Assembly: GCA_949025205.1 (NCBI GenBank)
Contig: CARMXJ010000050.1
Span: forward strand, 1-9,278
Direction of reading: 5' to 3'
DNA from: an uncultured Bacilli bacterium
GTDB lineage: Bacteria; Bacillota_I; Bacilli_A; RF39; UBA660
DNA length: 9,278 nt
The notes below the pieces were generated by a model. The model was not told where the DNA came from and searched no databases. It saw nothing but the letters and a program-made list of their open reading frames with translations. The first letter of the stretch is position 1. The number at the start of each line of letters is the position of its first letter. The position numbers were made by a program, and so were the translations under genes. Shown here in pieces: positions 1 through 5,956 of the stretch.

Positions 1-45
1 CAAGTTTTGGGAGATTAAATTTATATCTTTACCTTTAAGTTGCTT

Positions 46-90
46 CTAGTATAATATTAGAAATGAGATTAATAAATCTTTTTTCCGCAT
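46..90 (-). CDS. possible 14-codon mini-ORF, hydrophobic peptide
   Basis: A minus-strand ATG at 90-88 is preceded by a strong purine-rich site (AGGAAGGAGG, complement of 101-110) with a 10-base gap. It opens a 14-codon frame reading MRKKDLLISFLILY, then TAG at 48-46. The two parts, a basic start and a hydrophobic tail, resemble a leader or small membrane peptide, but the spacing is a little long and nothing else supports translation. It could also be the broken 5' end of a longer gene running off the left edge. Function unknown; low confidence. Confidence 0.2.
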   Translation of the reverse strand: MRKKDLLISFLILY

Positions 91-157
91 AAATATCAAG
101 CCTCCTTCCTAATTAAGAAGTTGGCAAGTACCCAACAGTATAGTATTTCCTAAATGC

Positions 158-186
158 ATTATATAATAATGTCTCTTTTAACACAA
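158..186 (-). promoter_or_regulatory. candidate minus-strand promoter
   Basis: Read on the minus strand, TTGTGT (186-181), a 17-base spacer and a perfect TATAAT (163-158) would start a leftward transcript near 151. That transcript would carry a 5-bp hairpin (GTTGG/CCAAC, 120-136) and then the ribosome-binding site of the mini-ORF. The -35 box is poor (3 of 6 consensus bases), and TATAAT occurs easily in sequence this AT-rich. Confidence 0.25.
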
Positions 187-214
187 GCAAACAGCCTGAA
201 TTTTATAAAATACT

Positions 215-249
215 AGCAATATTTGGCAGCAACCAAATATTGCTTTTAT
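215..249 (+). terminator. intrinsic terminator-like hairpin upstream of spoIVB
   Basis: A perfect 12-bp stem is formed by AGCAATATTTGG (215-226) and CCAAATATTGCT (233-244) around the 6-base loop CAGCAA. It is followed by a short T run (244-247, then AT). It is oriented to stop rightward transcription before spoIVB. No rightward gene is visible in 1-214, so it ends either an upstream unit or a non-coding transcript. A weaker 5-bp A/T hairpin followed by Ts lies at 66-84. Confidence 0.6.
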
Positions 250-274
250 GTTCCTATCTTTCCTTTCCATACTA
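246..274 (+). promoter_or_regulatory. candidate sigma-G-type promoter of spoIVB
   Basis: CATACTA at 268-274 matches the -10 element remembered for forespore sigma-G promoters (CATnnTA type). Upstream, after a 17-base spacer, TTATG (246-250) resembles the GHATR -35 element except for its first base. Transcription would begin near 281, leaving a leader of about 14 bases before the ATG at 295. This fits the forespore expression known for spoIVB in Bacillus. The -35 half overlaps the T run of the preceding hairpin. Confidence 0.35.
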
Positions 275-294
275 ACTAATGGTAAGGTGATAAA

Positions 295-1269
295 ATGAAA
301 AAAATGAAAATATGGATGATAACCATTTTGATGTTTATACCCAATATAGTCCTTGCTTATTCGAATCAAATTATAGTAGGAGGGCAAAATATTGGAATAA
401 ATATTCAAAGTGCTGGAGTCCTAGTAGTAGGATTCTATAAAGTAAATGGAAACGATGTAAAAAGTAATCCTGCCATCCAAATTGGAGACTATATAACAAA
501 AGTAGGAACAACAGAAGTTTCCACAATTAACGAACTTACAAATGCTATCGAAACCAATATGCATGACAATGAAGTAGAACTAACCTTTAATAGAGAAGGG
601 AAAGAACAAACAGCAACACTTTCTCTAGTAGAGCAAGATAAAGTTTTTAAAACAGGTCTCTATGTAAAAGATAGTATTACTGGAATTGGTACACTTACGT
701 ATATTGACCCCGAAAGCAAAATATTTGGTTCTTTAGGGCACGAAATTATCGAAGCAAACTCTAACAAAAGAATTGAAGTAAAAACAGGTTCAATATTTAA
801 TAGTGTCATTACAGGAATCAATAAAAGTAGTGATGGAAATCCAGGAGAAAAGAAAGCAAGTTTTAAAACCAACGAAGTGTATGGAACGATTTCTAAAAAT
901 ACCCAATACGGTTTATTTGGAGATTACAAAGCAACCCTTCCCGATAATAAAAGAATGGAAGTAGCAAAACCAGAGGAAGTAAAAGTCGGAAAGGCAACAA
1001 TTTTAACCGTATTAGAAGGTAGTGAAATAAAGGAATATGAAATCAATATAACCAAAATTAACGAATATAACAAAATTAAAAACATATCCTTTGAAATAAC
1101 GGATAAAGAACTATTAGATAAAACAGGAGGAGTTGTCCAAGGAATGAGCGGAAGTCCGATTGTTCAAGAGGGTAAAATCATTGGTGCAGTAACCCATGTT
1201 ATAGTAGACAACGTAAGAACAGGATATGGAATATTCATAACTACAATGTTAGAAGAAGGCGAAAACTAG
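295..1269 (+). CDS. spoIVB: SpoIVB, stage IV sporulation serine protease (family S55)
   Basis: SpoIVB is made in the forespore, secreted into the intermembrane space, and cleaves SpoIVFA, triggering pro-sigma-K processing in the mother cell. The 324-residue protein has an N-terminal signal/anchor helix (about 5-21), a PDZ domain (about 38-112) and a C-terminal S55 peptidase domain. The putative triad is visible: His149 in FGSLGHEI, Asp270 in FEITD and Ser285 in QGMSGSPIV. The 15-residue Asp-Ser distance equals that remembered for B. subtilis Asp363/Ser378. GNPGEK (181-186) and the GAVTHV and GYGIF strings are also family hallmarks. The start is ATG 295 behind AAGGTGAT (284-291); ATG 304 lacks such a site. 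It is about 100 residues shorter than the Bacillus protein, mostly in the N-terminal linker. It appears monocistronic, closed by its own terminator. Confidence 0.95.
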   Translation: MKKMKIWMITILMFIPNIVLAYSNQIIVGGQNIGINIQSAGVLVVGFYKVNGNDVKSNPAIQIGDYITKVGTTEVSTINELTNAIETNMHDNEVELTFNREGKEQTATLSLVEQDKVFKTGLYVKDSITGIGTLTYIDPESKIFGSLGHEIIEANSNKRIEVKTGSIFNSVITGINKSSDGNPGEKKASFKTNEVYGTISKNTQYGLFGDYKATLPDNKRMEVAKPEEVKVGKATILTVLEGSEIKEYEINITKINEYNKIKNISFEITDKELLDKTGGVVQGMSGSPIVQEGKIIGAVTHVIVDNVRTGYGIFITTMLEEGEN

Positions 1270-1284
1270 AGCCTTTTTCTTTTT
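1251..1284 (+). terminator. intrinsic terminator of spoIVB, stop codon in loop
   Basis: A 10-bp stem is formed by AGAAGAAGGC (1251-1260) and GCCTTTTTCT (1271-1280), with a single G-T pair. The 10-base loop GAAAACTAGA contains the spoIVB stop TAG (1267-1269), and TTTT follows at 1281-1284. The left arm is the coding sequence for the last residues of SpoIVB. It separates spoIVB from the following operon. Confidence 0.78.
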
Positions 1285-1338
1285 GCTGCAAAATAATATG
1301 TAAAATACGATATTTCGACATTTTTTTAAAATTTTATT

Positions 1339-1347
1339 TGTTATAAC
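1339..1347 (+). promoter_or_regulatory. candidate extended -10 promoter of the spoIIB-radC-mre operon
   Basis: TGT followed by TATAAC (1342-1347) resembles an extended -10 element. No good -35 box lies 16-18 bases upstream (the stretch is T-rich). Transcription would start near 1354, right at the ribosome-binding site AGGTGAT (1354-1360), giving a very short leader. A better -35-like TCGACA (1315-1320) is 21 bases from this -10, which is too far. Weak. Confidence 0.25.
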
Positions 1348-1365
1348 ACCACTAGGTGATTTAAT

Positions 1366-1791
1366 ATGAAAAAATACATAAAAATAATTTTGTTTTCGTG
1401 TTCCATTGGTCTTTTATTAGCAGGTCTTTTTTTCTTCAACGTAAAAGAAAAGGCAAATGCACAGCAAAAAATAAGTGTATACGCTTACCAAGTTGGAGTA
1501 TTTAAAAATTTAGAAAATGCAAAAAACTTCCAAATGCGTTATACCACTTCTAAAATTGTGTATGATAAAGAATATTATCGCGTTTTTATCGGCGTTACCA
1601 TGTCAAACAAAGAAATTTTAAGTGCTTTATATGACAAGAAAAATTATACCTACTTTATAAAAGAGTTAGACTTGCCAAACGAAATAATGTTAGAAATTGA
1701 AAAATACGATGCATTGCTTCTAAAAACAAAAGAAGAAAACCAAGAAGCAGTCTTAAAAAATATGTTAGAAAGTCTGCCAAATGAACTATAA
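1366..1791 (+). CDS. spoIIB: SPOR-domain membrane protein, SpoIIB-like
   Basis: The 141-residue protein begins with a basic N-terminus and one membrane helix (about 5-25), so it is probably anchored with the bulk outside the membrane. From about residue 38 a SPOR-type fold is suggested by the phrases YAYQVGVFKNLENAKNF and YYRVFIGV, typical of the family's strand-helix-strand repeat. SPOR domains bind denuded peptidoglycan; SpoIIB uses one to localise at the septum and support engulfment. Identification rests on this domain plus position directly before radC, where Bacillus has spoIIB (then maf). It is much shorter than B. subtilis SpoIIB (about 330 residues), lacking the long cytoplasmic part, so the symbol is provisional. 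The ATG follows AGGTGAT by 5 bases. Its last 11 bases overlap the radC start, implying coupled translation. Confidence 0.65.
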   Translation: MKKYIKIILFSCSIGLLLAGLFFFNVKEKANAQQKISVYAYQVGVFKNLENAKNFQMRYTTSKIVYDKEYYRVFIGVTMSNKEILSALYDKKNYTYFIKELDLPNEIMLEIEKYDALLLKTKEENQEAVLKNMLESLPNEL

Positions 1792-2461
1792 AATCAAAGA
1801 TTTACCACTAGATGAAAGACCTCGCGAAAAACTAAAAGAAAAAGGAGCAGAAAATTTATCTAACGAAGAGTTAATTGCCATACTTTTAAGAACTGGAAAT
1901 AAAACAGAATCGGTAAAAGATTTAGCCATCCGGATTACCAAAGATTTAGAAAACATTCAAGAATTAAACACCATTACGTATGGAGATTTAATCAAAATAA
2001 AAGGAATTAAAGAAGCAAAAGCCTTAACCCTTCTTGCCTCCATTGAACTTGGAAAACGTCTTACCACTCCTAGAAATCAAAAGAAAAAGAAAGTAACCAC
2101 CGCCGAAGATTTATACGAAACATTTCGCATAAAAACAATGAACTTAAAACAAGAAAAATTATTTGCAGTTTTTCTAAATACCAAAAACGAAATTTTAAAA
2201 TACGAAACTATTTTTATTGGTACCCAAAACAAAAGCGTAACCCATCCAAGAGAAATTTTTAATGCAGCGATTAAAAACAGTGCCGTAAAAATTATTCTTT
2301 TGCATAACCATCCAACCGGTGATGTAACCCCAAGCCAAGAAGACATAGCCTTTACAAATAACATAAAAGAAATTGGGAATCTGATGCAAATTCCTTTAAT
2401 TGACCATATCATTATCGGCGAAAATACTTTTTTTAGTTTTTTTGACCATCAAATGCTTTAA
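1781..2461 (+). CDS. radC: RadC family JAB/MPN-domain protein
   Basis: A 226-residue, full-length RadC. The N-terminus carries the family signature IKDLPLDERPREKL, followed by a UPF0758 helical region with a helix-hairpin-helix-like stretch (about 68-92, IKGIKEAKAL). The C-terminal JAB/MPN domain (about 105-226) has the zinc-site pattern HNHPTGD at 175-181, plus HPREIF at 155-160 and IDHIIIG at 207-213. The family is ubiquitous and was named for DNA repair, but its biochemical role is not settled; the residues needed for a metallohydrolase site are present. The start overlaps the upstream gene by 11 bases with only a weak ribosome site, so translation is probably coupled. In Bacillus mreB follows; here mreC follows after 39 bases. 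Confidence 0.96.
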   Translation: MNYKIKDLPLDERPREKLKEKGAENLSNEELIAILLRTGNKTESVKDLAIRITKDLENIQELNTITYGDLIKIKGIKEAKALTLLASIELGKRLTTPRNQKKKKVTTAEDLYETFRIKTMNLKQEKLFAVFLNTKNEILKYETIFIGTQNKSVTHPREIFNAAIKNSAVKIILLHNHPTGDVTPSQEDIAFTNNIKEIGNLMQIPLIDHIIIGENTFFSFFDHQML

Positions 2462-2500
2462 AAAAACAAAAATACTCCATACTATAAATAGGTGAAGCGT

Positions 2501-3169
2501 ATGACCAAGAAGGGAAAAATTCTAATTTATTCTTTGCTTATCGTTTGCTTTCTTTTAAAAGAAGAAATTTATGCTTTTTTTTATAAGGCAAGTTTCATAA
2601 GAGAAACCAATGCTTCTATAAAAGAAGTAGAACAAGAAGAATTAGAAGAAAAATACCAAGAATTACTAACTGCCTATGGATATGACGACCAAACCACGTA
2701 CCATTTGGAACACTCCAAAATTTTATATCGTGACATCTATAAACTAGAAAACCAAATGACAATATACAAAGGAAGCGAAGATGGTCTAGAAGAAAAGAAT
2801 TTGGTAATAAACGAAAATGGATTAGTGGGAATTATCTCCAAAATAAATAAAAACAGTAGCATCGTCGACTTATTATGTAACGAATCTTTAAATCTCTCAG
2901 TCAAAATAAATAACGAATATGGTATCTTAAAATACAAAAACAAAGAATTTATAGTGGAAGGAATCAATAACAAAGGAGTAGTAGAAGTAGGAGACAAAAT
3001 AACCACCAGTGATATCTCTTTATATCCCGAAAATGTACTCATTGGAACCGTGAGCGAAATCGATTTAGACAATTATGAAATCGAAAAAAGAATAAAAGTC
3101 ACTCCTGTTGTAGATTTTAACAATTTAAAATATGTAAGTGTTATCACTTTCCTTCGAGGTGAATCATGA
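2501..3169 (+). CDS. mreC: MreC, rod-shape-determining protein
   Basis: MreC links the cell-wall elongation machinery across the membrane. The 222-residue protein has one N-terminal membrane helix (about 6-27), a short charged coiled coil (about 36-60, Glu-rich) and the beta-rich MreC domain (about 100-215). The domain shows the family pattern NGLVGIISKI, then GVVEVGDKITTSD and a terminal VTPVVDFNNLKYV. It is shorter than the Bacillus protein (about 290), lacking a C-terminal tail. The preferred start is ATG 2501, 4 bases after AGGTGAA (2490-2496); the upstream in-frame GTG at 2492 lies inside that ribosome site. It ends in TGA overlapping the mreD ATG (ATGA, 3166-3169). mreB, which normally precedes it, is missing here. 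Confidence 0.92.
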   Translation: MTKKGKILIYSLLIVCFLLKEEIYAFFYKASFIRETNASIKEVEQEELEEKYQELLTAYGYDDQTTYHLEHSKILYRDIYKLENQMTIYKGSEDGLEEKNLVINENGLVGIISKINKNSSIVDLLCNESLNLSVKINNEYGILKYKNKEFIVEGINNKGVVEVGDKITTSDISLYPENVLIGTVSEIDLDNYEIEKRIKVTPVVDFNNLKYVSVITFLRGES

Positions 3170-3540
3170 TACTTCTTTACTTTTTACTAGATATTTGTTT
3201 TTATAACTTTACTATATTTCAAACCCATCTTTTTTTAATCCCTTTAGTAGAAAAAGAACACCACTTTTTAGAATTTCTTTTTTATGGAGTCCTCTTAAAT
3301 GCGCTTTTAAATTTTTCTTGGAAGTTTCTATGCCTTTTGCTTCTTCTTTACCTTATTCGTACACACATAAAAATAAAAATGCCTGATTTTAAACGTGTTT
3401 TTCTATGTTTTGGTCTTCTTTATCTTTTCTTTTTTCTATTTTCTTTTTTGTTGTATCAAAAAATAACTACAAATCTCTTAGGCTTTTTCATGACCATTTT
3501 CTTTTTATTCTTTAGTTATAAATTTACAAAAAAAGCATAG
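3166..3540 (+). CDS. mreD: MreD-like integral membrane protein
   Basis: A 124-residue, extremely hydrophobic protein with about four membrane helices (roughly 1-22, 33-65 possibly containing two, 79-98 and 102-120). Assignment to MreD rests on its position immediately after mreC with a 4-base ATGA overlap, on its hydrophobicity, and on its length class; MreD sequences diverge strongly and no sharp motif is visible. MreD partners MreC in elongation of the side wall. It is clearly shorter than the usual 160-175 residues, so one or two helices may be missing. The start has the ribosome site GAGGTGAA (3156-3163) inside the end of mreC, only 2 bases from the ATG. Confidence 0.7.
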   Translation: MILLYFLLDICFYNFTIFQTHLFLIPLVEKEHHFLEFLFYGVLLNALLNFSWKFLCLLLLLYLIRTHIKIKMPDFKRVFLCFGLLYLFFFLFSFLLYQKITTNLLGFFMTIFFLFFSYKFTKKA

Positions 3541-3559
3541 TATTTCATAGGTGATACTT

Positions 3560-4180
3560 ATGGATAATGCCGTATTAGAAGCACAAAATCGTATTAAAAA
3601 TAAACGCACTCTTTTAGTAAAAAACAAAAAACCAGTAAAATTAAAACCATCCAAGTACATAACAAATCTCTTTACTAGAACCCTAATTAGTGTCATTCTA
3701 ATTCTTTTATGTGCTATTTTTATCAATATAAGTGATGCTAACCTTTTGACATTTAAAAATCATTTCTTTAACGAGACACTTGCCTTTACCACCATTCATA
3801 ATTTCTACACCAAATACTTTGGAGAAATAGTGCCGGAAAACCTAAACAAAACAGCACCAGTGTTTGAAAATACTAGAAGCTATACCAATATAGAAGAGGT
3901 CAACGATTCTTATAAACTGACCCTAAGTTCCAATACATTTTCCTTCTTAGAAAGCGGAGTGGTTGTCTTTTTAGGAGAAAAAGAAGGTCTTGGTAAAACT
4001 ATGATAGTGCAAGGAATTGATGGCGTAGATATCTGGTATTCTAATTTAGAAAACTACAACGTAACAATGTATGACTATGTAGAAAAAGAAGGAATCGTAG
4101 GAGAATTCAAAGACAAAAATGTCATTTTAACGTTTATGGAAAACGGAAATTATATTGATTATGAAAAATATCTTTCCTAA
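3560..4180 (+). CDS. spoIVFA: SpoIVFA-like regulator of the SpoIVFB protease (inactive M23-like domain)
   Basis: SpoIVFA tethers and inhibits SpoIVFB in the mother-cell membrane around the forespore and is cut by SpoIVB. The 206-residue protein has a basic cytoplasmic N-terminus (1-36), one membrane helix (about 37-57) and an extracytoplasmic part. That part ends in a degenerate LytM/M23 fold (about 128-200): strings SGVVVFLG, GIDGVDIWYSNL and YVEKEGIVGE follow the M23 layout, but the metal-binding His and Asp residues are absent, as is known for SpoIVFA. The gene directly precedes and overlaps spoIVFB, which supports the call. ATG 3560 is preferred: it lies 4 bases after AGGTGAT (3549-3555), whereas the in-frame GTG at 3551 is inside that site. 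It lies 19 bases after mreD; the intervening minC and minD of Bacillus are absent. Confidence 0.78.
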   Translation: MDNAVLEAQNRIKNKRTLLVKNKKPVKLKPSKYITNLFTRTLISVILILLCAIFINISDANLLTFKNHFFNETLAFTTIHNFYTKYFGEIVPENLNKTAPVFENTRSYTNIEEVNDSYKLTLSSNTFSFLESGVVVFLGEKEGLGKTMIVQGIDGVDIWYSNLENYNVTMYDYVEKEGIVGEFKDKNVILTFMENGNYIDYEKYLS

Positions 4181-4940
4181 ATTTAAAATAAACAGTGCAA
4201 CCTATTTTCTTTTTCTAACGTTTTTATCAACTGGATTTATAAAAAACATTTTGCTTATCTTTTTAATTGTAATTGTTCATGAACTAGGGCACATCTTCTT
4301 TCTAAAAATCTTTCATTACGAAATTGAAAAAGTAGAAATATTTCCTTTTGGAGGGCTTACGACCACGAATAAATACATAAACTCTCCCATAAACAAAGAT
4401 ATTCTGATTTATTTAGGGGGTGTTCTATTTCAAGTTCTTCTGTTCATTATTTTTACTTTTCTATATCAAAATACAAGCATGCATGAAAATACCTATACTC
4501 TTTTTTTAAGGTATAACAAAAGCATTTTGTTCTTTAACTTACTTCCTATTAAATCATTAGATGGGGGAGAACTCTTTTTATTATTTCTCCAAAAATTTAT
4601 TTCCTTTGAAAAATCCCTTATTATGGGGAGTTTTACCTCTTTTTTCTTTTTACTTCTTTTTGTTCTTTACAATGTAAAAAGCAATTTAAACAACTATGTC
4701 ATCGTAGGGTTCCTTCTTTACAAAACCATTGACTTCTTTAAAAAGAAAAAGTATATCGAACATAAATTTTTGTTAGAACGTTACATGCATGTCTTGCCTT
4801 ATAAAAAAATAGAACACAATCATGTGCAAGATATAAGCATTTTAAAAAAAGAAACACTTCATTTTTTTAAAGACCAAGAAAAATACTTACACGAACGCGA
4901 AATATTAAAGAGAAAATTTGACATTCATACGTTTCTTTGA
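4161..4940 (+). CDS. spoIVFB: SpoIVFB-like site-2 intramembrane metalloprotease (M50)
   Basis: SpoIVFB cleaves pro-sigma-K within the mother-cell membrane system. The protein is 259 residues from ATG 4161 (numbering used here); TTG 4155 is an in-frame alternative. The zinc motif HELGH is at 40-44 within a membrane helix, FPFGGL follows near 62, and the second metal motif NLLPIKSLDGGEL (about 126-138) supplies the Asp ligand (D134). About five to six membrane helices span residues 10-185. The soluble C-terminus is short and charged, with LPYKKI and KYLHEREIL; it does not look like the CBS domain of B. subtilis SpoIVFB and resembles the shorter type of the family. The start overlaps spoIVFA by 20 bases with no clear ribosome site, so coupling is likely. 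Its last codons contain the rplU promoter. Confidence 0.9.
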   Translation: MKNIFPKFKINSATYFLFLTFLSTGFIKNILLIFLIVIVHELGHIFFLKIFHYEIEKVEIFPFGGLTTTNKYINSPINKDILIYLGGVLFQVLLFIIFTFLYQNTSMHENTYTLFLRYNKSILFFNLLPIKSLDGGELFLLFLQKFISFEKSLIMGSFTSFFFLLLFVLYNVKSNLNNYVIVGFLLYKTIDFFKKKKYIEHKFLLERYMHVLPYKKIEHNHVQDISILKKETLHFFKDQEKYLHEREILKRKFDIHTFL

Positions 4941-4946
4941 TAGAAT
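4918..4946 (+). promoter_or_regulatory. sigma-A promoter of the rplU-prp-rpmA operon
   Basis: A perfect TTGACA (4918-4923), a 17-base spacer and TAGAAT (4941-4946) make this the best promoter in the window. The -35 box and spacer lie in the last codons of spoIVFB; the -10 begins one base after its stop. Transcription should begin near 4953, at the base of the first leader hairpin. Confidence 0.85.
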
Positions 4947-4952
4947 TTAGGA

Positions 4953-5030
4953 TGTTTGAAAGGGCTTTCCTTTCTAAACCGCATAGAAAAGGTTAAAAAC
5001 TAGAAGCTAGTACCTTAATAGCGTGTCTTA
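4953..5030 (+). ncRNA. L21 leader RNA (5' UTR of rplU)
   Basis: Bacillota carry a structured leader before rplU, believed to bind L21 and control the operon autogenously. Here the 5' UTR folds into two elements. Hairpin 1 is GTTTGAAAGG (4954-4963) with CCTTTC-t-AAAC (4969-4979), loop GCTTT and one bulged T. Hairpin 2 is AAGGT (4989-4993), a 5-base bulge, ACTAG (4999-5003), loop AAG, CTAGT (5007-5011) and ACCTT (5012-5016); it may be closed by CGC (4980-4982) with GCG (5021-5023). The strings GGGCTTT, ACCGC and GCGTGT agree with what I recall of the leader consensus. There is no T run, so control would act on translation or by another route. Confidence 0.72.
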
Positions 5031-5051
5031 AAATAATAAAGGAGGTAAGAA

Positions 5052-5354
5052 ATGAAAGCTATATTCGTTACAGGTGGAAAACAATATTATGTACAAGAAG
5101 GCGATACAGTTTATGTTGAAAAACTAAACAACGAAGTTGGAAGTGAAGTTGTCTTTACCGATGTTTTATTTGTAGATGGTAAAGCGGGAACACCTTACGT
5201 TAAAGGTGCAAAAGTAACATGTACAGTAGAAAAACATGGAAGACAAAAAAAGATTGTTGTTTTCAAATACAAACCTAAAAAGAAATATCGTAATAAACAA
5301 GGTCATAGACAACCTTATACAAAACTAGTAGTTAAAAAAATAGAAGCAAAATAA
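5052..5354 (+). CDS. rplU: 50S ribosomal protein L21
   Basis: L21 (bL21) is a component of the large ribosomal subunit that binds 23S rRNA. The 100-residue length is standard. The N-terminus AIFVTGGKQYYVQEGD and the C-terminal basic signature KKKYRNKQGHRQPYT (about 77-91) are diagnostic. The ATG follows a strong ribosome site, GGAGGTAA (5041-5048). First gene of a three-gene translation operon: the stop is 2 bases from the prp start. Expression is driven by the promoter at 4918 and probably controlled by the leader RNA at 4953-5030. Confidence 0.98.
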   Translation: MKAIFVTGGKQYYVQEGDTVYVEKLNNEVGSEVVFTDVLFVDGKAGTPYVKGAKVTCTVEKHGRQKKIVVFKYKPKKKYRNKQGHRQPYTKLVVKKIEAK

Positions 5355-5356
5355 GT

Positions 5357-5668
5357 ATGATAAAAGTAGATATCTCAAAGAAAAATAAAAAAATAGAAAA
5401 TGTAGAAGTAACCGGACATGCTGGATATGCCGAATATGGACATGATATTGTATGCAGTGCCGTATCAAGTATTATCACAACAACTGTAAATGGAATTTTG
5501 TCTTTTAATGAAACCATAAAAGTAAAAGATGATGGAAAAATACTGACAATCACAGTGCTAGAGCATGATAGAGTTACAGATACATTGCTAGAAAATATGA
5601 TAAATTTATTAAAAGAGATAGAAAGTCAATACAAAAAAAATATAAGTGTAAGAACGGAAGGTGAATAA
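5357..5668 (+). CDS. prp: Prp, ribosomal-processing cysteine protease
   Basis: Prp (YsxB family) removes the N-terminal extension of ribosomal protein L27 in Bacillota and related phyla, a step required for a functional ribosome. The 103-residue protein has the catalytic pair in the usual arrangement: His21 in VTGHAGYAEYG and Cys33 in HDIVCSAVS. The rest fits the small alpha/beta Prp fold. It is encoded between its ribosomal neighbours L21 and its substrate L27, with gaps of only 2 and 3 bases, the standard order. The ribosome-binding site is weak and sits in the end of rplU, so translation is probably coupled to L21. Confidence 0.96.
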   Translation: MIKVDISKKNKKIENVEVTGHAGYAEYGHDIVCSAVSSIITTTVNGILSFNETIKVKDDGKILTITVLEHDRVTDTLLENMINLLKEIESQYKKNISVRTEGE

Positions 5669-5671
5669 CGA

Positions 5672-5956
5672 ATGCTAAAATTTATGTTAAATCTTCAACG
5701 TTTTGCCCACAAAAAAGGACAATCTTCTACAGACAACGGAAGAGATTCTCGTGGGCGTAGATTAGGAGCCAAAGCAAGCGATGGTGAATTTGTTTCTGCT
5801 GGTTCTATAATTTATCGCCAAAGAGGAACAAAAATTTATCCTGGAACAAACGTTGGAATGGGAAAAGACCATACTCTATTTGCCAAAATAGATGGTGTTG
5901 TAAAATTCGAAAGATTAGGAAGAGACAAAAAGAAAGCAAGCGTTTACGAAAAGTAA
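5672..5956 (+). CDS. rpmA: 50S ribosomal protein L27 with cleavable N-terminal extension
   Basis: L27 (bL27) reaches the peptidyl-transferase centre with its mature N-terminus. The 94-residue protein shows the family core DSRGRRLGAK, IIYRQRGTKIYPG and DGVVKFERLGRDKK. The extension, MLKFMLNLQRFA (1-12), ends in the Prp recognition pattern Leu-Gln-x-Phe-Ala, so cleavage is expected after Ala12, leaving HKKG at the new N-terminus. It differs from the common LNLQFFA: Arg replaces the first Phe, and about three extra residues precede LNLQ. A second Met at position 5 would give the more usual extension length, but the ribosome site AGGTGAA (5659-5665) is placed for ATG 5672. The stop codon lies in a terminator hairpin. 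Confidence 0.97.
   Translation: MLKFMLNLQRFAHKKGQSSTDNGRDSRGRRLGAKASDGEFVSAGSIIYRQRGTKIYPGTNVGMGKDHTLFAKIDGVVKFERLGRDKKKASVYEK

Noticed and set aside
1..249. Non-coding RNA of about 190 bases (6S-like length) between a possible promoter at 28-55 and the hairpin at 215-249
   Set aside because: No closing stem or recognisable 6S or other RNA structure could be traced, and a weak hairpin plus Ts at 66-84 would interrupt it.
178..408. Minus-strand open frame of 76 codons
   Set aside because: It runs antisense into the secure spoIVB gene and across the terminator hairpin, has no ribosome site, and resembles nothing.
1349..1358. CACC-ACTA-GGTG hairpin masking the ribosome site of the spoIIB-like gene
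   Set aside because: The stem is only 4 bp around the position 1347-1358; too short to claim as a regulatory structure.
2077..2412. Long minus-strand frames opposite radC (and similar ones opposite mreC, rplU/prp and obg)
   Set aside because: All are mirror frames of well-identified genes, without ribosome sites or family motifs.
2442..2490. TTGACC, CCATACTA and TATAAA before mreC as a promoter
   Set aside because: TTGACC is about 35 bases from TATAAA, and no -35 of any type stands at the right distance from CATACTA; gene spacing suggests read-through from radC.
2501..4940. Mycoplasma-type code (TGA = Trp)
   Set aside because: mreC and spoIVFB end properly at TGA, the mreC TGA forms the normal ATGA overlap with mreD, and Trp is encoded by TGG.
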